From assembly GCA_016209895.1 (NCBI GenBank), contig JACQVH010000154.1, forward strand, positions 1 through 38,629: DNA of 38,629 nt, given 5' to 3'. The notes under the pieces are model-generated. The model made no database searches and was not told the origin of the DNA. It saw only the letters and a program-made list of their open reading frames with translations. Every line of letters begins with the position of its first letter. Position 1 is the first letter of the stretch. The translations under genes were made by a program, and so were the position numbers. This stretch comes from Candidatus Hydrogenedentota bacterium (lineage in GTDB: Bacteria; Hydrogenedentota; Hydrogenedentia; Hydrogenedentales; SLHB01). This document shows positions 9,176 to 18,453 of the stretch, piece by piece.

Positions 9176-11257
9176 GTGCTCGCGCGGTGGCGACTGTATG
9201 TGATCCTGGTGGCGGTCCTGGCCGGTTGTGCTACTGGGAAACAGGATTCATCTAAGTATTCCAAAGATGCCGTCACGTACGGTTCGACGGAAGGGCTGTT
9301 CCGAGGGCGCTGGTGGAATTATTACGAGCGCGGACGCTCCTTCCAGGATGGAGAGTTTTGGAAGGAGGCGGAACAGGATTTCCGCACGGCATTGGGCGGA
9401 CGCGCCCGCGATCAACTCTGGCCCCGTACCTACGGGCTGCATTTCGTTCGCGAGTTCTTCCCGCACCGTGAACTTGGGATCGCGCTGTATCACCAAGGCC
9501 GAACCCAAGAAGCCATCTCCGAACTCGAAATCAGCGTAAACCAGCAATACAGCGCGCGTGCCGGATACTTCCTGAACGAAGCGCGTCAAACTTGGCTTAA
9601 GTCCGCAAACGTGGACACGGCACTACCGACTGTCGAGATTATTGCTCCCGTATCCACGTCTCCCGTCGCGGCGATCGCGACCACGTTAGAGGGAGTGGCG
9701 CGTGACGACACGTACGTGGGTAAGATTCTTATTGACGGCGAAGTCTATCCGCTTCGCGTTTCGGCCCGAGAGGTTTCATTCTCGAAAGAGGTTACGCTAC
9801 GTCCCGGAGCCAACGAGTTTCATCTTGCCGTCGAGGACTTGCTGGGCAAACGAACCGAATCCACGTTCATCGTCCGGTCCGACGTGGATGGGCCGGTGTT
9901 GAGTTTCGACCCGCCCGTAGTGGTGCCTGGGACGGTGAAGGGTGTCGTGTACGATCCGGGCGGCGTAACTTCGCTGAAAATGGCGGGAAATACTGCAACG
10001 CTCCTTCCCGGCGCGCAAGGGCAGTTCGCGTTTAGTATAGAATTGCCCCGTGAGGGACTCACCCCGCCGGTGGCGTACGAAGCCGAAGACACTTTCAAGA
10101 ACGTTACCCGCGGTATACTGCCGGTGGATGCAGTAAAGGTTTCTCAAATGCTGCCGATGGTGGTGTTTGCGAGAGGCGACCGTCCCGTAATTCCTATTTT
10201 TGACCGATTGGTGGGCCTGGTGCGGGGTCCGCGTATTGTCGCGGTCGCGGCTGCAACCGAGCCTGCCCCGGAGGTTCCCGTCCGGATTGACATCCCCAAC
10301 GTCGAAGATGGCCAAACTTACTTTATGGACCAGATCGTAGTGGGCCTCGACGTCGCCGCCAACAGCGCCATCCAGGGAGTGCAACTAAACGGAACAAAGA
10401 TCGAAACCATTCCGGACCGTCAAACGCAGAAAGTGAGCCGCAAGATTTCTCTCGCGCCCGGAACGAATGAAATCAAAGCCGCCGCGCAAGACGTGCAAGG
10501 ACTGGTTGGCGAGAAGAAGATTGCGGTCGAACGACAAGAAACGGAAGTAGAAGGTCCCAAGGGCCGCTTGCGAATCGTAATCCTCGGAAACGTCTGGCAA
10601 AAAAGCAGTCCAAAGCTCGAAGGGGAAGCTCAAACGATAGTAAGCGTGTTGGACGAGCAACTAGATGGATTGAAACGTTTTGCCAGAGCCGACCGAAGCC
10701 TCATGCCCGAGATCCTGACCGAACAGCAACTTAGTGCGGCGTTGGCGTCGAAGGAAGGCAGATTGGCGTTGGGGAATCTCCAAGCGGCGGAAGTTATCTT
10801 TATCGGCAGCGCCCACCGGGATTCCGAAACGCTCGAGATCATCGTCGAAGTCTATAGCACGGAAACGTCGCTGCGCGTGGCTCGAGCCGACGTCGCCGGG
10901 CCGGCGAATGACCTCGTCGAACTCCGTAATCTCGTGGAACTGCTTGCTTTGCGAATCGCTCAAGAAATCCCACGCGTGGAAGGCTTGGTTGCCAAGTTCT
11001 CGGCTCCCGCAACGGTTTACTCCACGCTTACCGAAAATCTTGGCATTCACGAATCCATGAAATGTATCGTCTTTCGCACGGGAGAGGAGATTCGTCATCC
11101 CAAGACCAACGAAGTCATAGGACACGAGACTCAAGTGCTGGCCGAAGCGCTCGTGGACGGTGTCGGCACCGATATGACCACGGCCAACGTGGTGTCCTGG
11201 CTGGTAACCGAGGACCAGGCTTCCTTAAAACCGGGGGACGAAATTGTTACTAAATAG
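9176..11257 (+). CDS. lipoprotein with Ig-like segments and C-terminal CsgG-like module
   Basis: 693 residues with a lipoprotein signal: basic start, hydrophobic core, lipobox LAGC with acceptor C18. A TPR-like region (about 45-140) precedes two beta-rich segments that look Ig-like (150-240, 365-455, containing LRPGANEFHLAVED and LAPGTNEIKAAAQD, which are clearly repeats of each other). The last ~230 residues (465-693) align by eye with the kinase's C-terminal module: EILTEQQLSAAL against AILSEQTLASLV, and GIHESMKCIVF against GVEEGMRFKVC. I chose GTG 9176 over GTG 9167 because GGAGG at 9162-9166 is then 9 bases away instead of adjacent. It is coupled to the kinase (5 bases after its stop) and its own end overlaps the next start by 14 bases. 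Probably in the outer membrane, facing the periplasm. No assigned function. Confidence 0.85.
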   Translation: MLARWRLYVILVAVLAGCATGKQDSSKYSKDAVTYGSTEGLFRGRWWNYYERGRSFQDGEFWKEAEQDFRTALGGRARDQLWPRTYGLHFVREFFPHRELGIALYHQGRTQEAISELEISVNQQYSARAGYFLNEARQTWLKSANVDTALPTVEIIAPVSTSPVAAIATTLEGVARDDTYVGKILIDGEVYPLRVSAREVSFSKEVTLRPGANEFHLAVEDLLGKRTESTFIVRSDVDGPVLSFDPPVVVPGTVKGVVYDPGGVTSLKMAGNTATLLPGAQGQFAFSIELPREGLTPPVAYEAEDTFKNVTRGILPVDAVKVSQMLPMVVFARGDRPVIPIFDRLVGLVRGPRIVAVAAATEPAPEVPVRIDIPNVEDGQTYFMDQIVVGLDVAANSAIQGVQLNGTKIETIPDRQTQKVSRKISLAPGTNEIKAAAQDVQGLVGEKKIAVERQETEVEGPKGRLRIVILGNVWQKSSPKLEGEAQTIVSVLDEQLDGLKRFARADRSLMPEILTEQQLSAALASKEGRLALGNLQAAEVIFIGSAHRDSETLEIIVEVYSTETSLRVARADVAGPANDLVELRNLVELLALRIAQEIPRVEGLVAKFSAPATVYSTLTENLGIHESMKCIVFRTGEEIRHPKTNEVIGHETQVLAEALVDGVGTDMTTANVVSWLVTEDQASLKPGDEIVTK

Positions 11258-12671
11258 AAAACAGTGGTGCGGCAGTTCGTGGGTACCCGTATGCGTCATG
11301 TGCCTATCTCTTTCCATGCTTTCCTCCGCCCAGGAACTCGAGGTCTCCATTTCCCCCAGTCCGGTGGGTTCGGGGGCGCGGGCGGCGGGAATGGCGGACG
11401 CCTTTGTGGCGATTGCGGACGACGCGACGGCGTCGTCGTGGAATCCGGCAGGACTGGTGCAGTTGGAGAAGCCGGAGTTGTCGGTCGTGGCGTCGTATAA
11501 CGGCATCTTCGAGGACTTCGAGGCCGCGTTCCATCCCGAAGTGGACTCGAAACACGACGACCACAACTTCGATATTAACTACCTCAGCTTCGTGTATCCC
11601 CTACCCGTGCTGGTGCTGGGACGCAATGCCTCGGTCGCGCTGAATTATCAGCGCAAATACGACTTCTCCCGGAAATTCCGACTGAAATACAATACCGCGG
11701 CCGGCGTGGGCGGCGGCCTCAATCAGTTGTTGACCTTCGACTTCGACCAGGACGGCGGCCTCAGCACCATCACGCCCGCCTTCGCCATCGAACTGACCAA
11801 CCGGCTATCCGTCGGCGCCTCGGTGAATCTCTGGTACAGCAGCTTTCTTTCCGACAACGGCTGGGAACAGAAGCAACACCAGCGCAGCATGTCGTTCCTA
11901 GGCCCCAGCGTCTTTCTCACCACGACGCGCGCGAAGGACGAGTACCGCGATTTCAAAGGCGAAAACGTCACCCTGGGGCTGATGTGGAATGTGACCGACA
12001 AATGGAGCCTCGGCGCCCGCTACGACAGCGCTTTCACCGCCGAAGCCGATTACAAACAGGTCAAGGCTACCATCCGCAACAATGTCATCCTGCCCAAACC
12101 CACCCTCACGGTCGCTCCAACTATCATAAAGGAGGAGCGCAAAATCCGGTTTCCGGAAAGCTTTGCCCTCGGCGTGGCCCACCGCTTCAGTGATCGCTTT
12201 ACACTCTCGATGGACGCCACGCGGACGGATTGGAACGATTTCTACTTCAAGACCAAGGCGGGGAAACGGTTTTCCCTCGTGAACGCGGCCTTCCTCGATG
12301 ACCCATTGAAGCGAGTACATTTCGACCCCACGTTTACCGTGCGCCTCGGCGCCGAGTACATCTTCATCCCGAAGCAGCCGGACGAAGAATTAAAGGATCT
12401 CTGGACGCTCCGCGGCGGGCTGTTCTACGACCAGGAACCCGCCAGCGGCCATCCGGATGATTTCTTCGGACTCGCCCTCGGGCTCGGCTACCTCACCCAC
12501 CAGCGCGTCAACATTGACCTCGCCTACCAACTCCGCTTCGGCAACGACGTCAACTCCGACTTCATCCGCGGCCTCAAAGGCTACAAAGAGGACGTCTACC
12601 AACACCGCGTGCTCCTCTCCACGGTGGTCTACTTCGGCGTTGGGAAGCTTGGGCAACGCGAAGGTGACTGA
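11244..12671 (+). CDS. outer-membrane beta-barrel protein, FadL/OmpP1-PorV-like
   Basis: 475 residues. A signal peptide (about 1-29, ending SMLSSA) is followed by the hallmark N-terminal segment VGSGARAAGMADAFVAIADD and then ATASSWNPAGL, as in FadL/OmpP1 and PorV-type barrels. The remainder alternates aromatic and polar residues in amphipathic strands and ends in a strand (VLLSTVVYFGV). FadL-type proteins carry hydrophobic compounds inward, and PorV-type proteins shuttle secretion substrates; which applies here is unclear. The TTG start at 11244 lies 14 bases inside the lipoprotein gene, after GGGGGA at 11232-11237, so the gene is translationally coupled to it. It completes a kinase, lipoprotein, barrel operon. 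Confidence 0.87.
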   Translation: MLLNRKQWCGSSWVPVCVMCLSLSMLSSAQELEVSISPSPVGSGARAAGMADAFVAIADDATASSWNPAGLVQLEKPELSVVASYNGIFEDFEAAFHPEVDSKHDDHNFDINYLSFVYPLPVLVLGRNASVALNYQRKYDFSRKFRLKYNTAAGVGGGLNQLLTFDFDQDGGLSTITPAFAIELTNRLSVGASVNLWYSSFLSDNGWEQKQHQRSMSFLGPSVFLTTTRAKDEYRDFKGENVTLGLMWNVTDKWSLGARYDSAFTAEADYKQVKATIRNNVILPKPTLTVAPTIIKEERKIRFPESFALGVAHRFSDRFTLSMDATRTDWNDFYFKTKAGKRFSLVNAAFLDDPLKRVHFDPTFTVRLGAEYIFIPKQPDEELKDLWTLRGGLFYDQEPASGHPDDFFGLALGLGYLTHQRVNIDLAYQLRFGNDVNSDFIRGLKGYKEDVYQHRVLLSTVVYFGVGKLGQREGD

Positions 12672-12748
12672 GATTCGCGTTCTCTGTCCTAAGCTGGCCC
12701 ACTGTCGAGCTGTCCGTCCGGTCTCTGGGCTTCCGTCCCGAAGACTTC

Positions 12749-13897
12749 ATGCTTAAGCTCGAGCGGGACCCGCGAGTGGATTTCTTTCGGGGAATGGCCC
12801 TCCTCCTGATCTTCTGGGACCATGTCTTGTCGGTCGTGCCCGGCCATTCCCGCTGGTTTCATTTTACACCCCGGTACTGGGGTTATTCGGACGCGGCGGA
12901 GCTTTTCGTCTTCTTATCCGGGTTCGTATTCGGCTTGGTCTACGAACGCGTCTACCAAAGCCGCGGCTACTGGATGTGCCAAGCAAAGGCTTTACGTCGC
13001 TGCTCTCAACTTTACGTCGCCAATATTTTCACCTTCATTGCCGTCGTGGGCATCGCGGGGCTTTTCTACACTCGCCTCGAGGTGTCGCCCAAGTATCTGG
13101 AAACCTTCTTTTCGGAGCCTGGCGTCGTGACGCCGCGGGCACTCGTGTTCAATTATGTCCCGGTCGGTTTCGGCATCCTGCCCCTGTACATACTGCTATT
13201 GCTTTGCATGCCCGCCATGCTTCATCTGTTGCACCGATGGCCCGCGCTGGCCATAACAATCTCGCTGCTGGTTTATCTTGCCGCGCAAGTGTTTCCTCAC
13301 CTTAATTTGCCACGATATTAAGGGGTCAACGGAGCGTGGCATTTCAATCCATTGGGTTGGCAACTTTTGTTCTTCGTGGGAATGGTTCTGGGCGTCAAGA
13401 GCACCCAGACTGTTGGATGGGTTCCCAAGAGTAACTTCTTGATGATGTTGGCCGCGGCGCTTATCGTCAGCGCGCCCCTGCTACGTGTGACAACATTTCT
13501 GGACAAGAGGCATTTTCTTGGCTCAACGCCCCACCCGCTTCTATCGGAGATCGTCTTCCCCTATGTCGAAGGTAAAACCAATCTGTCCCCGCTGAGGCTG
13601 TTTCATTTCTTCGCCCTGATTTACCTGGGCGCCATGCTTTTCCCGAGAAACCTCTCTTTCTGGCAGAGTCGTTGGGCGCGCCCTCTGATGGTAATCGGAC
13701 AAAACTCGCTCGAGATTTTTTGTTTCGGGGTGTTCTTGCTCTATTTGGTGCGAAGTATCGTGGATTGGACGGCGGGTGGGGACATTCTAATCCTCACGCT
13801 TAATCTCCTTGGCTTTGGCGCGATGTACTTGGCAGCACGAGCACTCTCGTGGAAAAACCGGCAGCCGTGGCAGGCCGCGACGGAAGGGCCCGCGTAA
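12749..13897 (+). pseudogene. opgC: OpgC-like membrane acyltransferase interrupted by an in-frame TAA
   Basis: Two frames, 12749-13321 and 13352-13897, lie in the same register, and together they make one ~381-residue multi-span protein of the OpgC family (succinyl transfer to periplasmic glucans). The first part begins RDPRVDFFRGMALLLIFWDH and has the SDAAELFVFLSGFVFGLVY region. It ends LNLPRY, followed by TAA (13319-13321). In the same frame the text continues GVNGAWHFNPLGWQLLFF, which is exactly the family's next segment. The break is therefore one nonsense codon, with no deletion or frameshift. Both sides keep good membrane segments, which suggests a recent mutation, a sequencing error or readthrough. 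The second half could restart at TTG 13352 but would lack the N-terminal catalytic region. Confidence 0.85.
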
Positions 13898-13992
13898 GGC
13901 GTGAGGTCCACGGAGCGCGGGTCATGGATTGTGGATTGGGCGTATTCGTCAGGGCACGGTCCCGAAGCGCGGCTTCGTTTGGGGGCGAAGGC

Positions 13993-14019
13993 TTAGCACT
14001 CGTCTGAGTTGCCTGCTAA
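13993..14019. promoter_or_regulatory. CIRCE-like HrcA operator
   Basis: TTAGCACTC, nine bases, then GCCTGCTAA. The left arm matches the CIRCE consensus perfectly and the right arm matches GAGTGCTAA at 7 of 9 positions, with exact N9 spacing, upstream of groESL. CIRCE is bound by the repressor HrcA at moderate temperature. It is about 300 bases before groES and upstream of the promoter I can see, whereas CIRCE normally overlaps the transcription start, so either another promoter lies nearby or the site is relict. Confidence 0.6.
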
Positions 14020-14023
14020 TTCT

Positions 14024-14038
14024 ATGCCAATTTGGCAT
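14024..14038. promoter_or_regulatory. palindrome, possible operator
   Basis: ATGCCAA-T-TTGGCAT: perfect 7-base arms around one base, 4 bases after the CIRCE-like element. The dyad is typical of a dimeric repressor site; the protein is unknown. Confidence 0.35.
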
Positions 14039-14124
14039 GAATCCATCGCTGTAAGTCCTTATTTCTTTCGCTGGTCGCTGCCATTTGGGCAACTCGACTG
14101 AAATTCCACCGAATTCTTGAATTC

Positions 14125-14148
14125 TCAGTGTATAGCTTAATACACTGA
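14125..14148. promoter_or_regulatory. inverted repeat in the groES upstream region
   Basis: TCAGTGTAT and ATACACTGA, perfect 9-base arms around a 6-base loop (AGCTTA), 10 bases before the predicted -35 box. It could be an operator or a transcribed hairpin. No T-run follows, so a terminator is unlikely. Confidence 0.4.
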
Positions 14149-14158
14149 AAAATATTGG

Positions 14159-14188
14159 TTTACATGGTATCATCTCGTATGGTATGAT
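14159..14188 (+). promoter_or_regulatory. predicted sigma-70-type promoter for groESL
   Basis: TTTACA (14159-14164), 18 bases, TATGAT (14183-14188). Five of six bases match the -10 consensus. It gives a leader of about 125 bases before groES. Confidence 0.5.
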
Positions 14189-14320
14189 GGTTGCTTAAGT
14201 TACCGAACAAATAATTGTATCGGCGTGTATCGGGCTGCCAACAAATGATTCCAGGTTTGCCAAAGTGGCTCAATATGCGCCATAGAGTGAAAGAACGAAG
14301 TTAACTGAGGGAGGAATGCA

Positions 14321-16265
<1,945 letters not shown>

Positions 16266-16313
16266 CCCGACCGTCTGAGCGGCGGAAAACGCCGTTCCGG
16301 CCGGTTCAACTTG

Positions 16314-16356
16314 AAGAGGCGGTACCCGCGCAAATGGGTACCGCCTCTTCTTTCTG
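16314..16356 (+). terminator. intrinsic terminator of groESL
   Basis: Perfect 14-base arms AAGAGGCGGTACCC (16314-16327) and GGGTACCGCCTCTT (16336-16349) around an 8-base loop, followed by CTTTCT. It lies about 50 bases after groEL and just before the end of the convergent gene at 16377, so it may stop transcription from both sides. Confidence 0.85.
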
Positions 16357-16376
16357 CGAAGACCCTTTACTGCGCT

Positions 16377-16727
16377 TCAAAGCGCGGACTGTTTTCGCAA
16401 GTATTCCGCGCGGGCTTGGCGCGCCTGGACATGGACCGCGGGGTCGTATTGCGGGTCGCCGCTGCGACGCCAGAGGTCAATCAAATGCTGGATGCGGTTC
16501 TCGTATTGGGGCAGATAATTGTTGAGCAGGTAGATCAGCTCGCCCCGGATACGTTTGGTCTTGGGATCGCCCCCTTCGGCCGCGCTCGTGAGCAGTTGCT
16601 GATAGCCCGCCTCAACTTTCTCGCGGAAATCCTTCTGCGAATGCGGGTCATACCCCTGCGGCCGGACCTTCGACTTGGCCTGGTCCCGAATGGACACCTT
16701 GTGTTCCGAGCGCGTCATCTTCCGCAT
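16377..16727 (-). CDS. hypothetical protein
   Basis: 116 residues, not recognised. The start ATG 16727 was chosen over GTG 16736 because GGAG lies 8 bases before it. The protein is charged and helical in character (SQKDFREKVEAGYQQLLTS; GELIYLLNNYLPQYENRIQ), with no signal peptide or membrane segment, and ends RQARAEYLRKQSAL. It follows hslV on the same strand after about 130 bases, where an hslU gene often sits, but it has no Walker motifs and cannot be HslU. It converges with groEL across the terminator. Coding is supported by the start site, G+C-rich third positions and the lack of a competing frame. Confidence 0.62.
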   Translation of the reverse strand: MRKMTRSEHKVSIRDQAKSKVRPQGYDPHSQKDFREKVEAGYQQLLTSAAEGGDPKTKRIRGELIYLLNNYLPQYENRIQHLIDLWRRSGDPQYDPAVHVQARQARAEYLRKQSAL

Positions 16728-16818
16728 CGTCGCCACTCCGTCCGTCGTTAGAAAACCGTCTCGAATAATGATGGTAAAACTGCCCCCAAACGATCAAATG
16801 GATAACCATTTTGCGGAA

Positions 16819-16855
16819 TTTTGGCGTGCGGCGTCACAGCCGCCGCACGCCAAAA
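16819..16855 (-). terminator. strong hairpin after hslV
   Basis: Perfect 15-base arms TTTTGGCGTGCGGCG (16819-16833) and CGCCGCACGCCAAAA (16841-16855) with a 7-base loop. On the minus strand it starts one base after the hslV stop codon. No clear U-run follows the stem, so it may be a terminator of the U-less type or an mRNA 3'-end stabiliser. Confidence 0.6.
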
Positions 16856-16856
16856 C

Positions 16857-17390
16857 TTAGAGCGTTATTACGGAAATGTTGGTGTTCGTATAGATACAAA
16901 TGCCGGAGGCGATTTGGAGTGACTCGCGAACGATCTCTTCCGCGCCGAGGCCGGAATGATTCATCAAGGCGCGTGCGGCCGCGAGCGCGAACGGTCCGCC
17001 GGAGCCGATGGCGAGAATGCCGTCGTCCGGTTCGATGACTTCGCCGCTGCCGGCGATCAGCAGCGACTTCTCGGCGTCGGACACGGCCAGCAGCGCCTCC
17101 AAATGCCGCAGGAATTTATCCGTCCGCCATTCTTTGCCCAGTTCGACGGCGGCGCGCGGGAGGTTCTTGTTGAATTCGTTGAGTTTCGCTTCGAACCGTT
17201 CGAACAGGGTCAGCGCGTCGGACACCGAGCCGGCAAATCCGGCCAGGACGCGTCCGTCCGCCAGCTTGCGGACTTTGGTGGCGCGCTCTTTCATGATGGT
17301 GTTGCCGATCGTGACCTGGCCGTCGCCGCCCATAGCGACGGCGCCATCTTTTCGCACGCTGACCACGGTAGTCGCACGCAATTTGTACAT
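16857..17390 (-). CDS. hslV: ATP-dependent protease subunit HslV
   Basis: 177 residues of the proteasome beta-like peptidase HslV. The mature N-terminus is visible as [11 protein letters not shown]7 aligns with catalytic Thr1, so a six-residue propeptide MYKLRA must be removed, unlike the single Met of E. coli HslV. Family segments [49 protein letters not shown] and [16 protein letters not shown] follow, ending [12 protein letters not shown] 17390 has GGAGG 8 bases upstream; the TTG 17405 of the longer frame overlaps that site. HslV is normally activated by the AAA+ unfoldase HslU, which is not encoded next to it here. Confidence 0.96.
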   Translation of the reverse strand: MYKLRATTVVSVRKDGAVAMGGDGQVTIGNTIMKERATKVRKLADGRVLAGFAGSVSDALTLFERFEAKLNEFNKNLPRAAVELGKEWRTDKFLRHLEALLAVSDAEKSLLIAGSGEVIEPDDGILAIGSGGPFALAAARALMNHSGLGAEEIVRESLQIASGICIYTNTNISVITL

Positions 17391-17451
17391 AATGCCCGCC
17401 TCCAAGATGATTCTCGCTCATCATACGCTGGCAATAGCCCAAAGAAAAATA

Positions 17452-17513
17452 GACCACGGATCACGCGGATGACACGCATTTCTTCATCCGCGTCATCCGC
17501 GCAATCTGTGGTC
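17452..17513. repeat. imperfect inverted repeat, intergenic
   Basis: A 28-base left arm (17452-17479) and right arm (17486-17513) pair with five mismatches around a 6-base loop. The unit has the GACCACGGAT...CGCGGATGA type of text, which belongs to the class of degenerate CGGATNNCGCGGATNA intergenic repeats. It separates hslV from the aldolase gene and could also act as a transcriptional barrier. Confidence 0.6.
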
Positions 17514-17649
17514 AAGAAAATGTGCCTTTGGGGTCGCTCCCAGCAATCCCACACGTGTCGCGACCTATCCCTTTGAATCTGATCGGCGTCAAGTTGATAA
17601 TTTCATCATAGGTAAGGCGTGTGCACGTGGAAGGAGAGTTACTTTAAGA

Positions 17650-18453
17650 ATGGGAATTGGGAAACAGATTCGATTGCGGCGCATCTTCGCGCATCCCTCG
17701 GGGCGCCTATGCTCGGTGGCGGTGGACCATTTCATCACGTATCAAAAAGGGTTGCCGCGCGGCTTGGTCAACGTGCCTCGGACACTGGCGCAACTGGTCC
17801 GCGGACAACCCGACGCGGTCACCATGGAAAAGGGAATGGCGAAGAACGCGTGGGGACCCCATGCGGGCAGGGTTCCTTTGATCATCAGCTCCGTAATCTT
17901 TACTCCGGATGACAGCGTGATCGAAATGATCGCGCATCCGGAAGAAGTCCTGCGGATGGGCGCGGACGCCATCGCCGTGGCCATCGGCGTGCGCGGCCCG
18001 AACGAAGGGCGGTACCTGAAAATGCTCACCGATATCGTCGAGGAAGCGGGCCGAATCGAACTGCCCGTGATGGCGCATATCTACCCCCGCGACTTCTCCG
18101 ACGCGCCGCGGGTTGTGCACGATCCCGATAACATACTCTGGGCGGTGCGCTGCGGCCTCGAATGCGGCGCGGACGTCATCAAGACCCCCTACACCGGCGA
18201 CGTAGCCTCATTCCGCGACATCGTTGCGACCTCGCCGGTACCCGTCGTAGCGGCGGGAGGTCCCAAAGCGAACACGTTGCGGGATGCCGTCGGCATGATG
18301 GGCGACGCGGTCAAGGCGGGTGCCTGCGGTGCGACTATCGGCCGCAACATCTGGGGCACCTCGAATCCCACCAAGGCGCTGTTGGCGTTCAAAGCAGTGA
18401 TTCACGACCGGCGCGCCCCGCTAGTCGCGCTCCGGAACGCAGGTCTTTCATGA
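17650..18453 (+). CDS. class I aldolase, DhnA/LacD/DeoC superfamily
   Basis: 267-residue TIM-barrel aldolase. AVDHF near 24-28 and ADVIKTPYTGD (174-184), where K178 is the expected Schiff-base lysine, are the family marks; AAGGPK near 201-206 and GATIGRNIWG near 228-236 form the phosphate-binding end of the barrel. Relatives cleave or form fructose-1,6-bisphosphate, tagatose-1,6-bisphosphate, 2-amino-3,7-dideoxy-heptulosonate or related sugars, so the substrate is not fixed by sequence. AAGGAG lies 11 bases before ATG 17650. The stop overlaps the start of the isomerase-like gene (ATGA), so the two products probably act in one sugar pathway, giving a phosphorylated keto-sugar acid or deoxysugar cleavage. 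Confidence 0.86.
   Translation: MGIGKQIRLRRIFAHPSGRLCSVAVDHFITYQKGLPRGLVNVPRTLAQLVRGQPDAVTMEKGMAKNAWGPHAGRVPLIISSVIFTPDDSVIEMIAHPEEVLRMGADAIAVAIGVRGPNEGRYLKMLTDIVEEAGRIELPVMAHIYPRDFSDAPRVVHDPDNILWAVRCGLECGADVIKTPYTGDVASFRDIVATSPVPVVAAGGPKANTLRDAVGMMGDAVKAGACGATIGRNIWGTSNPTKALLAFKAVIHDRRAPLVALRNAGLS

Larger units (their letters stand above)
13898..14320. other. 423-base regulatory region upstream of groES
   Basis: No gene fits here. The region becomes AT-rich after about 14030, unlike its surroundings. It carries, in order, a CIRCE-like operator (13993-14019), a 15-base palindrome (14024-14038), GAATTC repeated around TT (14111-14124), a 9-bp-arm inverted repeat (14125-14148), and a promoter-like pair (14159-14188). 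ATGGTATNAT occurs twice at 15-base spacing (14164-14173, 14179-14188). The ribosome-binding site GGGAGG lies just before groES. The leader from the predicted promoter would be about 125 bases. Confidence 0.65.

Noticed and set aside
13898..14160. Riboswitch in the groES leader
   Set aside because: The dyads are simple operator-like repeats; no known riboswitch core was found.
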